64,000 nucleotides of DNA from contig CP073692.1 in assembly GCA_018228665.1 (NCBI GenBank), positions 2,492,046-2,556,045 of the forward strand, in the 5' to 3' direction. This DNA is from Faecalicatena sp. Marseille-Q4148 (GTDB lineage: Bacteria; Bacillota; Clostridia; Lachnospirales; Lachnospiraceae). Of the stretch, positions 22,312 to 31,085 are shown in pieces. The number at the start of each line of letters is the position of its first letter. Positions within the stretch are counted from its first letter, which is position 1. A model generated the notes under the pieces. The model saw nothing but the letters and a program-made list of their open reading frames with translations. It ran no database searches and was not told the DNA's origin. The translations under genes were made by a program, and so were the position numbers.

Positions 22312-23623
22312 TAAACAAATTGAATATACCGAAAAAGCTACTCACAGATGGAACATTAAGTCCGGTGCAGTTCGTTCCGGAAAGTCCTTTGTAGATACTG
22401 CAGCTGTTATTCCACTTAGGATTATTGAGAGATTGGGGAAACCTGGTCTTACTGTTATTCTCGGGGTATCAAGAGACACAATCGAGCGAAATGTATTGCA
22501 ACCACTCCGAGAAATATATACAGAAAAACGCGTAGGGACGATAAACAATCGAAACACAGCGTATCTGTTTGGCGAAGAGGTCTATTGTCTGGGCGCAGAG
22601 AAAGTCAGTCAGGTTGCTAAGATTCAGGGATCTTCCATAAAGTATTGTTATGGGGATGAAATAGCAAAATGGAACAAAGAAGTTTTCCAGATGTTAAAAT
22701 CCCGTCTGGACAAGTCGTATTCCTGTTTTGACGGAGCTTGCAACCCGGAGCATCCAACGCACTGGCTAAAAGAGTTTATAGATAACAAAGACTTGGATAT
22801 TTACTTGCAACATTATACGATATTCGATAACCCGTTTCTTCCGGAAGAGTATGTAAAACAGCTATGCAAAGAATACGAGGGCACAATCTACTACGATCGC
22901 CTTATTCTTGGATTGTGGAAGAGGGCGGACGGGTCAATCTACAAACGGTTCGCAGACAAACCGGAGAAGTTTTGTTGCGAAGTTGTGGATGAGTTGACGG
23001 ATTCGGAGTGCAGGCAGTTTCGGAAAGAAGACATAACATCCATCGAAATTGGTTTGGACTTTGGCGGAAATCAGTCAGGGCACTCCTTTGTGGCGAGAGG
23101 ATACACAGATAATTATGCTGACGTGATTGCCTTAAAATCCTGCAGAATCATGGCAAAGGATGAGAATGAGGACATCGATAGCAACCGGTTAAATGAGCTG
23201 TTCTGTGAATTCATTCGCGAAGTGATAGAAGATTATGCTGTCTGCGTGAAGCGTGGAAATTACGTAGAATACTGCAACGTGGAATCGGTGTTCTGGGATA
23301 ATGCGGAAACCGTGTTGGGAAATTCTATTCGGAATGCTGTAGAAAAGGAGTTTCCGTGGATTAGCGTTCGACCGGCGAAGAAAAGACCGATAAATGACAG
23401 AATCAGATGTACCGTCAAGCTCATGGGGGCAGGGCGGTTTTTTATTACGGAAGATTGCGAATCTTTACGGACAGCTCTTTCAGATGCGGTTTGGAACAAA
23501 GAAGTTATCGGGAAAGATGAACGTCTGGACGATGGCAGCACAGACATCGACAGTTTGGATGCGTTTGAGTATACAATCGAACGCGATATGAAATACCTGA
23601 TTGAAGAGGTGGAAAATGTTTGA
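22295..23623 (+). CDS. terL: Terminase large subunit (PBSX-type)
   Basis: 442 residues. ATPase and nuclease motor that packages DNA into the prohead. Walker A is GAVRSGKS near residue 24 and Walker B is the YCYGDEIAKW region near 110. The nuclease half starts with IEIGLDFGG (~250), with later Asp residues (e.g. SVFWDNAETV). Length and motif spacing fit the PBSX/SPP1-type large terminases. Directly followed by the portal gene. Confidence 0.93.
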   Translation: MIKLSDKQIEYTEKATHRWNIKSGAVRSGKSFVDTAAVIPLRIIERLGKPGLTVILGVSRDTIERNVLQPLREIYTEKRVGTINNRNTAYLFGEEVYCLGAEKVSQVAKIQGSSIKYCYGDEIAKWNKEVFQMLKSRLDKSYSCFDGACNPEHPTHWLKEFIDNKDLDIYLQHYTIFDNPFLPEEYVKQLCKEYEGTIYYDRLILGLWKRADGSIYKRFADKPEKFCCEVVDELTDSECRQFRKEDITSIEIGLDFGGNQSGHSFVARGYTDNYADVIALKSCRIMAKDENEDIDSNRLNELFCEFIREVIEDYAVCVKRGNYVEYCNVESVFWDNAETVLGNSIRNAVEKEFPWISVRPAKKRPINDRIRCTVKLMGAGRFFITEDCESLRTALSDAVWNKEVIGKDERLDDGSTDIDSLDAFEYTIERDMKYLIEEVENV

Positions 23624-24968
23624 TGGATTTAAAAGATTTTGGAAAGGATTAATGCAGATGTTTGGACATACAACATTAAGGCAGATTGTCGGCAAAGACA
23701 TTGCACTTTCTGACAACATGATCAATGCGATAAACCAATGGAAGCAAATGTTGAATGGACAGGCTGACTGGATTACGGATAGCATTGTTTCTCTCGGCAT
23801 TGAAGAAGGGATCTGTAGAGAATTTGCAGACTGCGCATTGGTGGAAATGGAAACCGGTGTAAGCAATGAGCGTCTGGATAAGATATATCAGAAAAATATT
23901 GCAAGTCTGAATGAAAATCTGCAGGAAGGACTTGCACTTGGTTCTTTTGTGTTGAAACCGCTTGGCGGAGCTGCTGCCGAATTTGTTTCTGCGGATAAAA
24001 TTATCCCTATTAGCTTTGGGGATGATGGAAAGCCGAATGATATCGCATTTCTGACTGTAAAAAGGGTTGGGGATGCAGATTATTTCATCCGGTTTGAGCG
24101 CCATTATTTTGTAAATGGGAATCTGACGATAGAAAATCGGTGTTTCCATTCGCAAACAGCAAATGACATTGGTCTTCCGTGCAGCTTAGAAGCTGTGGAA
24201 GAATGGGCGAATATTGAGCCGGGTCCGATTACTTATCCCGGTATGAGCCGAATGGACTTCGGGTATTATCGGAATCCGATTAAAAACAAGGTGGACGGCT
24301 CTTCTTGTGGCGTGTCGGTGTATGATTCCGCGGTGGATTTGATTCGAAAAGCGGATGTTCAGGGCGCGCGCCTTGATTGGGAATATGAATCAGGAGAGCG
24401 CGCTATCCATGTGGACAATAGGGCACTGAAACAGGATAAGTCTACCGGAAGAACTGGAATGGCAAAACTAAGAAATCGCCTTTACCGTGGATTGAACTTG
24501 GAAGCTGGAAAAGACCAAGAACTTCTTAAGGAATATTCGCCGGAAATGCGGGACGAAGCTTTTAAACGCGGATTGGAAGAGTACAAACGAGAAATTGAAT
24601 TTTCTGTCGGGCTTGCTTACGGAGACCTATCAGATGTGCAGGAAGTAGCGAAGACAGCCACAGAGATTAAAGCATCCAAGAACCGGAAATACAACAGAGT
24701 AACAGCAATCCAGAATAATCTATACGATTGCCTGGAAGACTTTGTTGCCGGACTTGCGTTTTACAACAGCATGTTAAATTCGGGTTATGAATTCTCCTGC
24801 AAGTTTAACGATTCCATTCTGACGGATGAGGAGGCAGAACGGCAGCAGGACAGACAGGATGTGAGCATGGGCGTGATGTCGCATCTCGAATACCGGATGA
24901 AATGGTACAACGAGGATGAAGCAACAGCAAAGAAGATGCTGCCGGAGCAAAACCAAGTGATGGAGTAG
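23616..24968 (+). CDS. Portal protein (SPP1 gp6-like)
   Basis: 450 residues from ATG 23616 (ribosome site gaagaggtgg). Forms the twelve-fold ring at one capsid vertex through which DNA passes. It has the mixed alpha/beta body and the region IEFSVGLAYGDLSDVQEVAKTATEI typical of SPP1-type portals, with a charged C-terminus (EEAERQQDRQDVSMGVMSHLEYRMKW). Overlaps terL by 8 bases. Confidence 0.88.
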   Translation: MFDGFKRFWKGLMQMFGHTTLRQIVGKDIALSDNMINAINQWKQMLNGQADWITDSIVSLGIEEGICREFADCALVEMETGVSNERLDKIYQKNIASLNENLQEGLALGSFVLKPLGGAAAEFVSADKIIPISFGDDGKPNDIAFLTVKRVGDADYFIRFERHYFVNGNLTIENRCFHSQTANDIGLPCSLEAVEEWANIEPGPITYPGMSRMDFGYYRNPIKNKVDGSSCGVSVYDSAVDLIRKADVQGARLDWEYESGERAIHVDNRALKQDKSTGRTGMAKLRNRLYRGLNLEAGKDQELLKEYSPEMRDEAFKRGLEEYKREIEFSVGLAYGDLSDVQEVAKTATEIKASKNRKYNRVTAIQNNLYDCLEDFVAGLAFYNSMLNSGYEFSCKFNDSILTDEEAERQQDRQDVSMGVMSHLEYRMKWYNEDEATAKKMLPEQNQVME

Positions 24969-24977
24969 GTGGGTTGA

Positions 24978-26153
24978 TTGAGAGAGGATTACAAAAAGCA
25001 ACTGTCAAGCCAAATTGAGAAGCATTACCTTGATTTAGAACTGATGATTCTGGAAGACATTGTGCGGCGGATTAAAAAAGCCGGCAAGATTACAAGCACA
25101 GCAGACTGGCAGATTAACAGGCTTAAGATTATCGGGTATTCTTCGGAAGACATCGAAAAAATGATAAAGAAAACCTTGAATCTGTCTTATCCGGAAGTAT
25201 TTGAACTATACGATAAGGTAATTGAATCGGAATATGTCCGGAACAAAGATATCTACGAGCAAGTAAACGCTGAATTCATTCCCTACGAAGAAAATAAGGA
25301 ATTGCAGCAGCTTACAGACGGGCTTATCCAACAGAGCAATGAAGAACTCCGTAATATTACACAGTCGATGGGATTTTATGTGGATTACGGGAACGGCAAG
25401 CTTGTAATGACGCCATTGGCAGATGTCTACCAAAAATATCTCGATCAAGCGATTATGGGTGTGGTTTACGGTACATTTGATTACAATACCATGATTCGAA
25501 AAGTAGTCACGCAATTGACGAACAGCGGACTCCGTACAATTGATTATGCGTCTGGTTGGCATAACAGAGTGGATGTGGCAGCAAGAAGAGCAGTTATGAC
25601 GGGCGTTTCACAGCTTACCGGGAAAATCTCCGATATGAACGCAGAGAAGCTTGGAACGGAGCATTTTGAGGTTGCGTGGCATCCCGGGGCGCGTCCTTCT
25701 CATGCGGTATGGCAGGGAAAAGTTTGGAGCAAGAAAGAACTGGTTACGGTGTGTGGGCTTGGTACCGGTCCCGGATTGCTTGGTTGGAACTGCTACCATG
25801 AATATTATCCCTTTGTAAAAGGCATTTCCGAGCGCAACTGGACAGATGAATGGCTCGCAGAGCAGAACCGCAAGGAAAACACGCCTAAGACTTTTAATGG
25901 CAAGGAATACACCTTATACGAAGCCAAACAGCAACAGAGAAAAATGGAAACTGCTATGAGGGCGCAGCGTGAAAAAGTAGTACTTTTGAAGCAGGGAGGA
26001 GCTGACAAAGACGATGTAATGCTTGCCAGAATAAAGTATCAGGGGCAGCTTGGAGAGTACACAAGATTCTGCAAGCGAATGGGACTTGTGCAAGAAAGAG
26101 AACGTATCTATTACGATATGCGAGGAAGAATAGCGCCGAGGTTTAGAAAATAA
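24978..26153 (+). CDS. Phage minor capsid protein (min_cap2 type)
   Basis: 391 residues from a TTG start. An N-terminal helical region is followed by the conserved VAARRAVMTGVSQLTGKISDMN and the WHPGARPSHAVWQGKVWS segment of the phage minor capsid protein 2/MuF-like family, then GLGTGPGLLGWNCYHEYYPF. Such proteins are carried in the head with the portal and may be ejected. It sits between portal and scaffold as expected. Confidence 0.85.
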   Translation: MREDYKKQLSSQIEKHYLDLELMILEDIVRRIKKAGKITSTADWQINRLKIIGYSSEDIEKMIKKTLNLSYPEVFELYDKVIESEYVRNKDIYEQVNAEFIPYEENKELQQLTDGLIQQSNEELRNITQSMGFYVDYGNGKLVMTPLADVYQKYLDQAIMGVVYGTFDYNTMIRKVVTQLTNSGLRTIDYASGWHNRVDVAARRAVMTGVSQLTGKISDMNAEKLGTEHFEVAWHPGARPSHAVWQGKVWSKKELVTVCGLGTGPGLLGWNCYHEYYPFVKGISERNWTDEWLAEQNRKENTPKTFNGKEYTLYEAKQQQRKMETAMRAQREKVVLLKQGGADKDDVMLARIKYQGQLGEYTRFCKRMGLVQERERIYYDMRGRIAPRFRK

Positions 26154-26359
26154 TGGATAAATATATAGTGACAAAAGATGCGGATGTGTTGGCACCAAAA
26201 TGGCTGATAGACCGTATAAACTACAAGACAGTAAAATTTCTGCGTGTCATCCGTGACGGAGCAGAGACATTGAAAGGGGTGAGGATAAATGACCAGACAG
26301 CGAAAATCGGAGACACGATTTGCTTTGATGGTAAGCGGTTATCTGTAGAAAGGCGGTGA
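26153..26359 (+). CDS. Hypothetical head-region protein (68 aa)
   Basis: Small beta-rich protein (SMART in pattern to none I know): KYIVTKDADVLAPKWLIDRI at the start and a K-I-G-D-T-I-C-F-D-G strand pair later. ATG 26153 overlaps the preceding stop by 1 base. Homologues of this size often follow the minor capsid gene in clostridial phages. Function unknown. Confidence 0.6.
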   Translation: MDKYIVTKDADVLAPKWLIDRINYKTVKFLRVIRDGAETLKGVRINDQTAKIGDTICFDGKRLSVERR

Positions 26360-26375
26360 TCCAATTATCTCCCAT

Positions 26376-26405
26376 TGAGACGCAGGGTGAAGCGTCTTAT
26401 TTTTG
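26376..26405 (+). terminator. Weak terminator or attenuator before scaffold gene
   Basis: agacgc (26378-26383) pairs with gcgtct (26392-26397) and is followed by tattttt. In the middle of the head operon it probably lowers rather than stops transcription, or protects the 3' end of the upstream mRNA. Confidence 0.45.
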
Positions 26406-26497
26406 TGCAGTTTGGTCGGTTGATTAGACCTTAAACAGTCGATTCGTGGCGGATGGTTACACGCCTTAAATAACCTAATGCGAAAGGAGAATGAAGC

Positions 26498-27055
26498 ATG
26501 AAAACAGAATTTTTAAAAGGTCTTGGATTGGAACAGGATGTTATTGATAAAATCATGGCTGAAAATGGGAAGGACATTGCCGCTGAAAAGGCGAAAACCA
26601 CTAAAGCCGAGGGAGAACGCGACAATTACAAAGGGCAGCTTGCGACAGCAACAGAATCTTTGGAAAAGTTTAAAGACGTAGACCCGGCAGCTATGCAGGG
26701 AGAAATTGACAAGCTTAATCAGCAGTTGAAGGACAAAGACGCTGAGTATGCTGCAAAAGAAGCAGATCGTATCTTTTCCGACACAATCAAAGAAGCAATC
26801 AAGACAGCCGGCGGAAGAAACGAAAAAGCAGTGATGGCTATGCTTGATATGGAAGCCCTGAAAGAATCTAAAAACCAGTCTGAGGACATTAAAAAAGCAT
26901 TGGAAACCGTAAAGGAATCTGATGCTTATTTATTTGGTTCTGACGAGCCATTTAAAAACGCAGTCGGAGCGACAGGAGGCGGAACTGATATCGGAGGAGA
27001 CAATCTTTCCGCGATCAGAGCAGCTATGGGGCTTCCGGCAGCAACTAATAAATAA
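26498..27055 (+). CDS. Scaffold protein (GP20 family)
   Basis: 185 residues. A short N-terminal globular piece (FLKGLGLEQDVIDKIMAENG) leads to a long coiled coil (~30-90) with K-A-K-T-T-K-A-E-G-E-R and L-N-Q-Q-L-K-D-K-D-A-E-Y, then a C-terminal capsid-binding end with a Gly-rich stretch (GGGTDIGGDNL). This is the Phage_GP20 scaffold layout. It directs capsid assembly and is then lost. ATG 26498 follows gaaaggag. Confidence 0.9.
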   Translation: MKTEFLKGLGLEQDVIDKIMAENGKDIAAEKAKTTKAEGERDNYKGQLATATESLEKFKDVDPAAMQGEIDKLNQQLKDKDAEYAAKEADRIFSDTIKEAIKTAGGRNEKAVMAMLDMEALKESKNQSEDIKKALETVKESDAYLFGSDEPFKNAVGATGGGTDIGGDNLSAIRAAMGLPAATNK

Positions 27056-27080
27056 TTTTGAAAGAATGAGGTAGAAAGAT

Positions 27081-27935
27081 ATGGCAAATACGATTGCATT
27101 AAGAAAAGCATATTCTACGATGCTTGATGAGGTTTATAAACTAGCATCCCTTACAGCAGTTTTGGACGGACCGAATGAACTTGTAAAAGAGGGTGCGAAC
27201 GCAAACGAGATTCTGATTCCGAAAATGACTATGCAGGGTCTTGCGAATTACAATAAGCAGACAGGCTATGTCGCGGGAGATGTAACATTGGAATACGAAA
27301 CAAAGAAATGCGGCTATGACCGCGGACGTATGTTCGCTATTGATGCTGTGGACAATATCGAAACAGCAGGCGTGGCGTTTGGGCGTTTATCTGGAGAATT
27401 CCTTCGTACAAAGGTAGTACCTGAGTTGGATGCTTACAGACTTGCGGGTTATGCATCTATTCCCGGTGTGACAACAGTGGCAGCAGCTCTTGAAAACGGA
27501 AAAGCAGCTTTAGCAGCCCTTAGAACAGCAAGAAGCAAGATCGAGAACGCAGAGGCGAACCTTGCAACGTGTTATCTGTTTATTAACCCGACTCTTTACG
27601 GAATGATTGAGGACTTGGATACAACAGCATCTAAGAAAGCTATTGAAGGTTTTGCAGGAATTAAGAAAATTCCGGAAGGAAGATTTTATTCTAAAATTGA
27701 TTTAACAGCAGGCGGCGCAGGCGGATATGCAAAGAATTCTTCCGGAAAAGCAATCAACTTTATGATTGTAGATAAGCAGGCGGCTATCCAGTATCAGAAG
27801 CATACGGTTTCCAAAATTATCACGCCAGACCAGAATCAGGACGCAGATGCTTGGAAATTTGGATACAGAACTGTTGGTATCGTAGAAGCTTACGATAATA
27901 AGAAAGACGGTATCTATGTCCACACAGTAGAGTAG
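27081..27935 (+). CDS. Major capsid protein (HK97-like fold)
   Basis: 284 residues directly after the scaffold. The start (NTIALRKAYSTMLDEVYKLAS), the R-G-R-M-F-A-I-D segment and the VVPELDAYRLAGYAS helix are typical of major capsid proteins of clostridial siphophages of this head type. The position, length and Ala/Gly-rich composition support it. It should be the most abundant head protein. ATG follows gaggtagaaag. Confidence 0.88.
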   Translation: MANTIALRKAYSTMLDEVYKLASLTAVLDGPNELVKEGANANEILIPKMTMQGLANYNKQTGYVAGDVTLEYETKKCGYDRGRMFAIDAVDNIETAGVAFGRLSGEFLRTKVVPELDAYRLAGYASIPGVTTVAAALENGKAALAALRTARSKIENAEANLATCYLFINPTLYGMIEDLDTTASKKAIEGFAGIKKIPEGRFYSKIDLTAGGAGGYAKNSSGKAINFMIVDKQAAIQYQKHTVSKIITPDQNQDADAWKFGYRTVGIVEAYDNKKDGIYVHTVE

Positions 27936-27950
27936 CGGGAGGCGATTACA

Positions 27951-28295
27951 TTGAATGTAGAGTATCTGTTTTATCTTAATCGCTACGGCGGAAATATTAT
28001 TGCGGAGGAGCAGTGGAAAACACTGGGACTAAAAGCAGCCGCCAGATTGCAGCAGTTTACATTCAATCGTCTTTCGGATGCGGAATGGCCGGAAAATGCA
28101 CAGTTTGCGTTATGCGAAATGGCAGAAGCACTGTATTCTCTTGAAAAAAATGCCGGTAAGGTATCGGAGAATACAGACGGCTATTCGGTCACATACGACA
28201 AGTCGGAGACCACGGATGCGATACTCTATAAAATTGCGTCCGTGTATCTTTCCGGCACAGGACTTATGTATGCGGGGGTGTGCGATGATTGTTAA
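27951..28295 (+). CDS. Head-tail connector
   Basis: 114 residues from TTG 27951 behind cgggaggcg. A helical protein with FTFNRLSDAEWPENAQFALCEMAEALYSL, the pattern of gp6-like adaptor proteins that dock under the portal. It overlaps the next gene by 11 bases. The exact connector role (adaptor against stopper) follows from position right after the capsid gene. Confidence 0.7.
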   Translation: MNVEYLFYLNRYGGNIIAEEQWKTLGLKAAARLQQFTFNRLSDAEWPENAQFALCEMAEALYSLEKNAGKVSENTDGYSVTYDKSETTDAILYKIASVYLSGTGLMYAGVCDDC

Positions 28296-28620
28296 TACCG
28301 ATATTACGATATACGGCAGAAAATATGACTCCGACCGGAAATGCGATACATGGGAAAGACCTTGCATAACTCCGGCATGGTGGCATACGGCTGAGAAATC
28401 CAATGTTACTACGGACGGACTGAAGCAAGCGGATGTGACGACAATCCGTATACCAGATATCAGCGTTGCCGTGAAGAAAGATGATTACATTGTAAGAGGA
28501 CAGCATCTTGCAGAAATCAAGAGCGTGAAGGACTTGGACGGGTACTGCTTTGCTAAGGTTACGGCTGCAAATTACAATGCTTACGGCGGAAATCCGCACA
28601 TTAAGGTGGTGGCTGTGTAA
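28285..28620 (+). CDS. DUF6751 connector-region protein
   Basis: 111 residues. ATG 28285 is used; the longer frame only runs through the upstream gene. MIVNTDITIYGRKYD and later D-D-Y-I-V-R-G are typical of DUF6751, regularly found between the adaptor and the tail-completion genes, so it is probably the head-closure (stopper) protein. Its stop shares a base with the next start. Confidence 0.65.
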   Translation: MIVNTDITIYGRKYDSDRKCDTWERPCITPAWWHTAEKSNVTTDGLKQADVTTIRIPDISVAVKKDDYIVRGQHLAEIKSVKDLDGYCFAKVTAANYNAYGGNPHIKVVAV

Positions 28621-29009
28621 TGGGAAAAGGAAAGAAGCAATTTAAAATTGGGACTCCCAGAGGCGTTATTTATACGCAAACATCCAAAGGTGGAAAAGTG
28701 AGTGCGAAACTTGAATGGAATCCTTCTTTTGCGCCGGATATGGAAAGGGGCTTTGCAAACGCTCAAGAATTTGTTGATTCGGAATGTATCCGGAGAATGG
28801 CGCCGGAGACACCGAGAAGAACCGGTGTGTTAGTAAAATCTGCCACACTTGGAACGGTAATCGGGTCCGGGGAAATCAATCAGATTGCGCCTTATGCCCG
28901 CCGACAGTATTATGAACACAGAGAAAAATCATATTGGTTTGAGCGGATGAAAAACCGACATAAAGATTCTATTTTGAAAGGAGCTGCGAGATATGTCAAA
29001 TCTCATTAA
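28620..29009 (+). CDS. Minor capsid/tail-completion protein (HK97 gp10-like)
   Basis: 129 residues. The centre reads R-M-A-P-E-T-P-R-R-T-G-V-L-V-K-S, the conserved helix-turn of gp10-like proteins that join head and tail, followed by APYARRQYYEHREKSYWFERM. Third in the connector cluster. ATG is coupled to the preceding gene. Overlaps the next start by 17 bases. Confidence 0.75.
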   Translation: MGKGKKQFKIGTPRGVIYTQTSKGGKVSAKLEWNPSFAPDMERGFANAQEFVDSECIRRMAPETPRRTGVLVKSATLGTVIGSGEINQIAPYARRQYYEHREKSYWFERMKNRHKDSILKGAARYVKSH

Positions 29010-29412
29010 CAGTGTCCGCGATTATATTCTTACTTGCCCGTTTCTATCGGATTGGCGAGTGAATGTAGATTATCTGGGCGCAGGAATGGAATATTCCATT
29101 GACCCTCTTCCATGTGATCCGGTATTGCAAAGATATACGGACGGAGGGGCAAAGAAGCAATTCCAGTTTGCGTTTACCAGCCGCGAAGAGTATGACCAGG
29201 ACGCCAGAATCAACATTGAGAACAGCGGATTTTACCAAGAATTTGAGGAATGGTTGGAAACACAGGACATGGCAGGGGTGCTGCCAATTTTGGGAGAAAA
29301 TAAAATCCCGATTAAAGTAGAAACATTAAACAGCGGTTACTTGTACGATGTGGACGAAGAAAAAGCCAGATATCGTATTGAGTGCCGCTTGATTTATAGA
29401 CAGGAGGTATAA
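28993..29412 (+). CDS. Tail terminator/minor capsid protein
   Basis: 139 residues. Starts NSVRDYILTCPFL and contains a QFQFAFTSREEYDQDARINIEN segment and the ending Y-R-I-E-C-R-L-I-Y, typical of the tail-terminator family that caps the tail tube. Relatives have sometimes been mislabelled as chloramphenicol resistance proteins; nothing here supports that. It lies just before the tail tube gene. Confidence 0.7.
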   Translation: MSNLINSVRDYILTCPFLSDWRVNVDYLGAGMEYSIDPLPCDPVLQRYTDGGAKKQFQFAFTSREEYDQDARINIENSGFYQEFEEWLETQDMAGVLPILGENKIPIKVETLNSGYLYDVDEEKARYRIECRLIYRQEV

Positions 29413-29413
29413 T

Positions 29414-29938
29414 ATGGCAGAAGCAAAAGAAGTATTAGTAAAACGTTCGCAGAGAGTAGCATATATGGACACGGCTTCATCAGCAGGACCGGCATCGTTC
29501 GAAAGAATGACAGGATTCACAGCAATTACAAATGCGAAGAACCCGAAAGAGTATTCCAGACAGTATGTCGATAGGGATACCGAAACATCGGACGTAGTTG
29601 GATATGCTCCAGCAAAGGAATATTCGTTTGACCGTTATTCCAACAATTCGGTGCATGAGAAAATCGCGAAAATCCATGATGGAGAGCTGCTTGGAAATGA
29701 CACGCATGTGGACATTGTTACAGTTGACTTGTTCAAAAAGTCTTCTACCGGAGAAAAGTACCATGCAGAAAAACGCACTTTTGCAGTAATTCCGGACACG
29801 GACGGAGACGGAACGGACGCGCTGACCTATAGCGGGTCTTTTAAAGCGGTATCTGATATCGAGGTTGGATATGTAACATTTGCAGAAGGGGATTTCAAAA
29901 AGGCAACTTATACAAAAGGCGCCTATGATGGAGAATAG
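29414..29938 (+). CDS. Major tail tube protein
   Basis: 174 residues. Beta-rich, with KRSQRVAYMDTAS near the start and the Y-S-F-D-R-Y-S-N-N-S-V-H-E-K and D-I-V-T-V-D-L-F strands. Position between the terminator and the tail chaperones identifies the tube protein. ATG 29414 follows aggaggta, one of the strongest ribosome sites in the prophage, as expected for an abundant structural protein. Confidence 0.82.
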   Translation: MAEAKEVLVKRSQRVAYMDTASSAGPASFERMTGFTAITNAKNPKEYSRQYVDRDTETSDVVGYAPAKEYSFDRYSNNSVHEKIAKIHDGELLGNDTHVDIVTVDLFKKSSTGEKYHAEKRTFAVIPDTDGDGTDALTYSGSFKAVSDIEVGYVTFAEGDFKKATYTKGAYDGE

Positions 29939-29958
29939 AAGGAAAAGGAGATGAGCCG

Positions 29959-30312
29959 ATGAGCCAATGGAAATTTAATGACTTTGAGACGGAAATAGAT
30001 TTTACTGATGCGGATTTTTTGGAGAAATTCGAGAATTGTTACCAGAAATTACTGAAAGATTCCGAAACAGTGCCGAAAGTAGGTAAAACAAGCGCGATTA
30101 TAAGATGCCAATGCGAAATACTAGACACCTTCTTTGATTCTGTATTTGGAATCGGGACAAGCAAAAAAATGTTTGGTGAGAAAAAAAGTCTTGATTTAAG
30201 AATACAGGCAGCCGATTTGTTATACGAAATGAATAACAAAGAAAGAAATCGTTACAACACGATTGCAAATAAATATCGTCCAAATAGAAAGCAAAGAAGG
30301 AGTCGTAGATAA
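29959..30312 (+). CDS. Tail assembly chaperone 1 (DUF6673)
   Basis: 117 residues, helical, with a very basic end (NRKQRRSRR). It matches the DUF6673 type, which sits between the tube and Gp15 genes. It probably keeps the tape measure protein soluble until tube polymerisation. The downstream gene starts in the stop codon, so this phage makes two separate chaperones instead of using the usual frameshift. Confidence 0.7.
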   Translation: MSQWKFNDFETEIDFTDADFLEKFENCYQKLLKDSETVPKVGKTSAIIRCQCEILDTFFDSVFGIGTSKKMFGEKKSLDLRIQAADLLYEMNNKERNRYNTIANKYRPNRKQRRSRR

Positions 30313-30875
30313 TGAATCTATTCTACGAAGATTTTCCGGATGCTGTTTTTGTCCACGGAGAGAAAAAAAAGATTATAACAGACTTTGTTGAATACATTAG
30401 GCTTTTTGACATGTTAAAAGACACGGAAGTAACACTGCAAGAAAAAGCACTGTTTATTTCCAAGTATTTTTTGGATAATGTATATCTAGACTTAGAAGCT
30501 ATAAGAGCTTTGGAGGGGTTTGTGCTACTGAAAGATATAGAAGAAGTTGGAATACAGTCAGAGCAGGAAATGGAAAGCACGCGCGAGAAACCTCTTTTTT
30601 CATTTACTTATGACTTTCCATGTATTTATGCAGCGTTTTTAAGGGAATATGGAATCGACCTAAAAAGAGCACATATGCATTGGTGGCGCTTTCGGATGTT
30701 ATTCGACAATTTGTCGGAAGAAAGCGAAATAAAGCAGCGCATAAAATATCGTGCAATAGACGTTGGTAGTATAAAAGATAAAGGCGAAAGAGATAGAATA
30801 CGCAGAATACAACGATCAATTATGCTTCCTGAGGCGATGCTTTCTGATTTTGAAATAGGTGATGCGTTTGCTTAA
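30312..30875 (+). CDS. Tail assembly chaperone 2 (bacteriophage Gp15)
   Basis: 187 residues of the Gp15 family, recognised by YDFPCIYAAFLREYGIDLKR and the aromatic HMHWWRFRMLFDNL. It stands directly before the tape measure gene apart from a small zinc-ribbon gene. Acts with the preceding protein during tail assembly and is not part of the virion. Confidence 0.85.
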   Translation: MNLFYEDFPDAVFVHGEKKKIITDFVEYIRLFDMLKDTEVTLQEKALFISKYFLDNVYLDLEAIRALEGFVLLKDIEEVGIQSEQEMESTREKPLFSFTYDFPCIYAAFLREYGIDLKRAHMHWWRFRMLFDNLSEESEIKQRIKYRAIDVGSIKDKGERDRIRRIQRSIMLPEAMLSDFEIGDAFA

Positions 30876-30886
30876 AAGGAGAAGAA

Positions 30887-31036
30887 ATGAAGTGTAAAAA
30901 TCCAATATTGAGAAGAGAATGGATAAAATGCCCATTCTGCGGATGCAAACTTGCGATCGCGGATAATACGGCAGAAAGTCATGGAATTTATGTAAAATGC
31001 AGGACTTGTAAGAAAGAAATAGAGATTAAGAAATAA
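30887..31036 (+). CDS. Com-like zinc-ribbon protein (49 aa)
   Basis: ATG 30887 follows aaaaggag. KCPFCGCKL and VKCRTCKKEIEI give two C-x2-C knuckles ~25 residues apart, the same pattern as the Com translational activators of Mu-like phages and other small RNA/DNA-binding ribbons. An unusual insertion between chaperone and tape measure genes. It may regulate late gene expression, but this is unproven. Confidence 0.6.
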   Translation: MKCKNPILRREWIKCPFCGCKLAIADNTAESHGIYVKCRTCKKEIEIKK

Positions 31037-31085
31037 AGCGCTTAAATGAGCCTATGAGCCTGCGCTACTCGAAAGGAGTGGTAGC

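Noticed and set aside
28993..29412. Chloramphenicol resistance gene
   Set aside because: This label is sometimes attached to the family, but the gene lies in the head-tail cluster and is a tail-completion protein.
29959..30875. Programmed frameshift in the tail chaperone genes
   Set aside because: The second gene has its own start overlapping the first stop, and no slippery heptamer is seen at the junction, so two separate proteins are likely.
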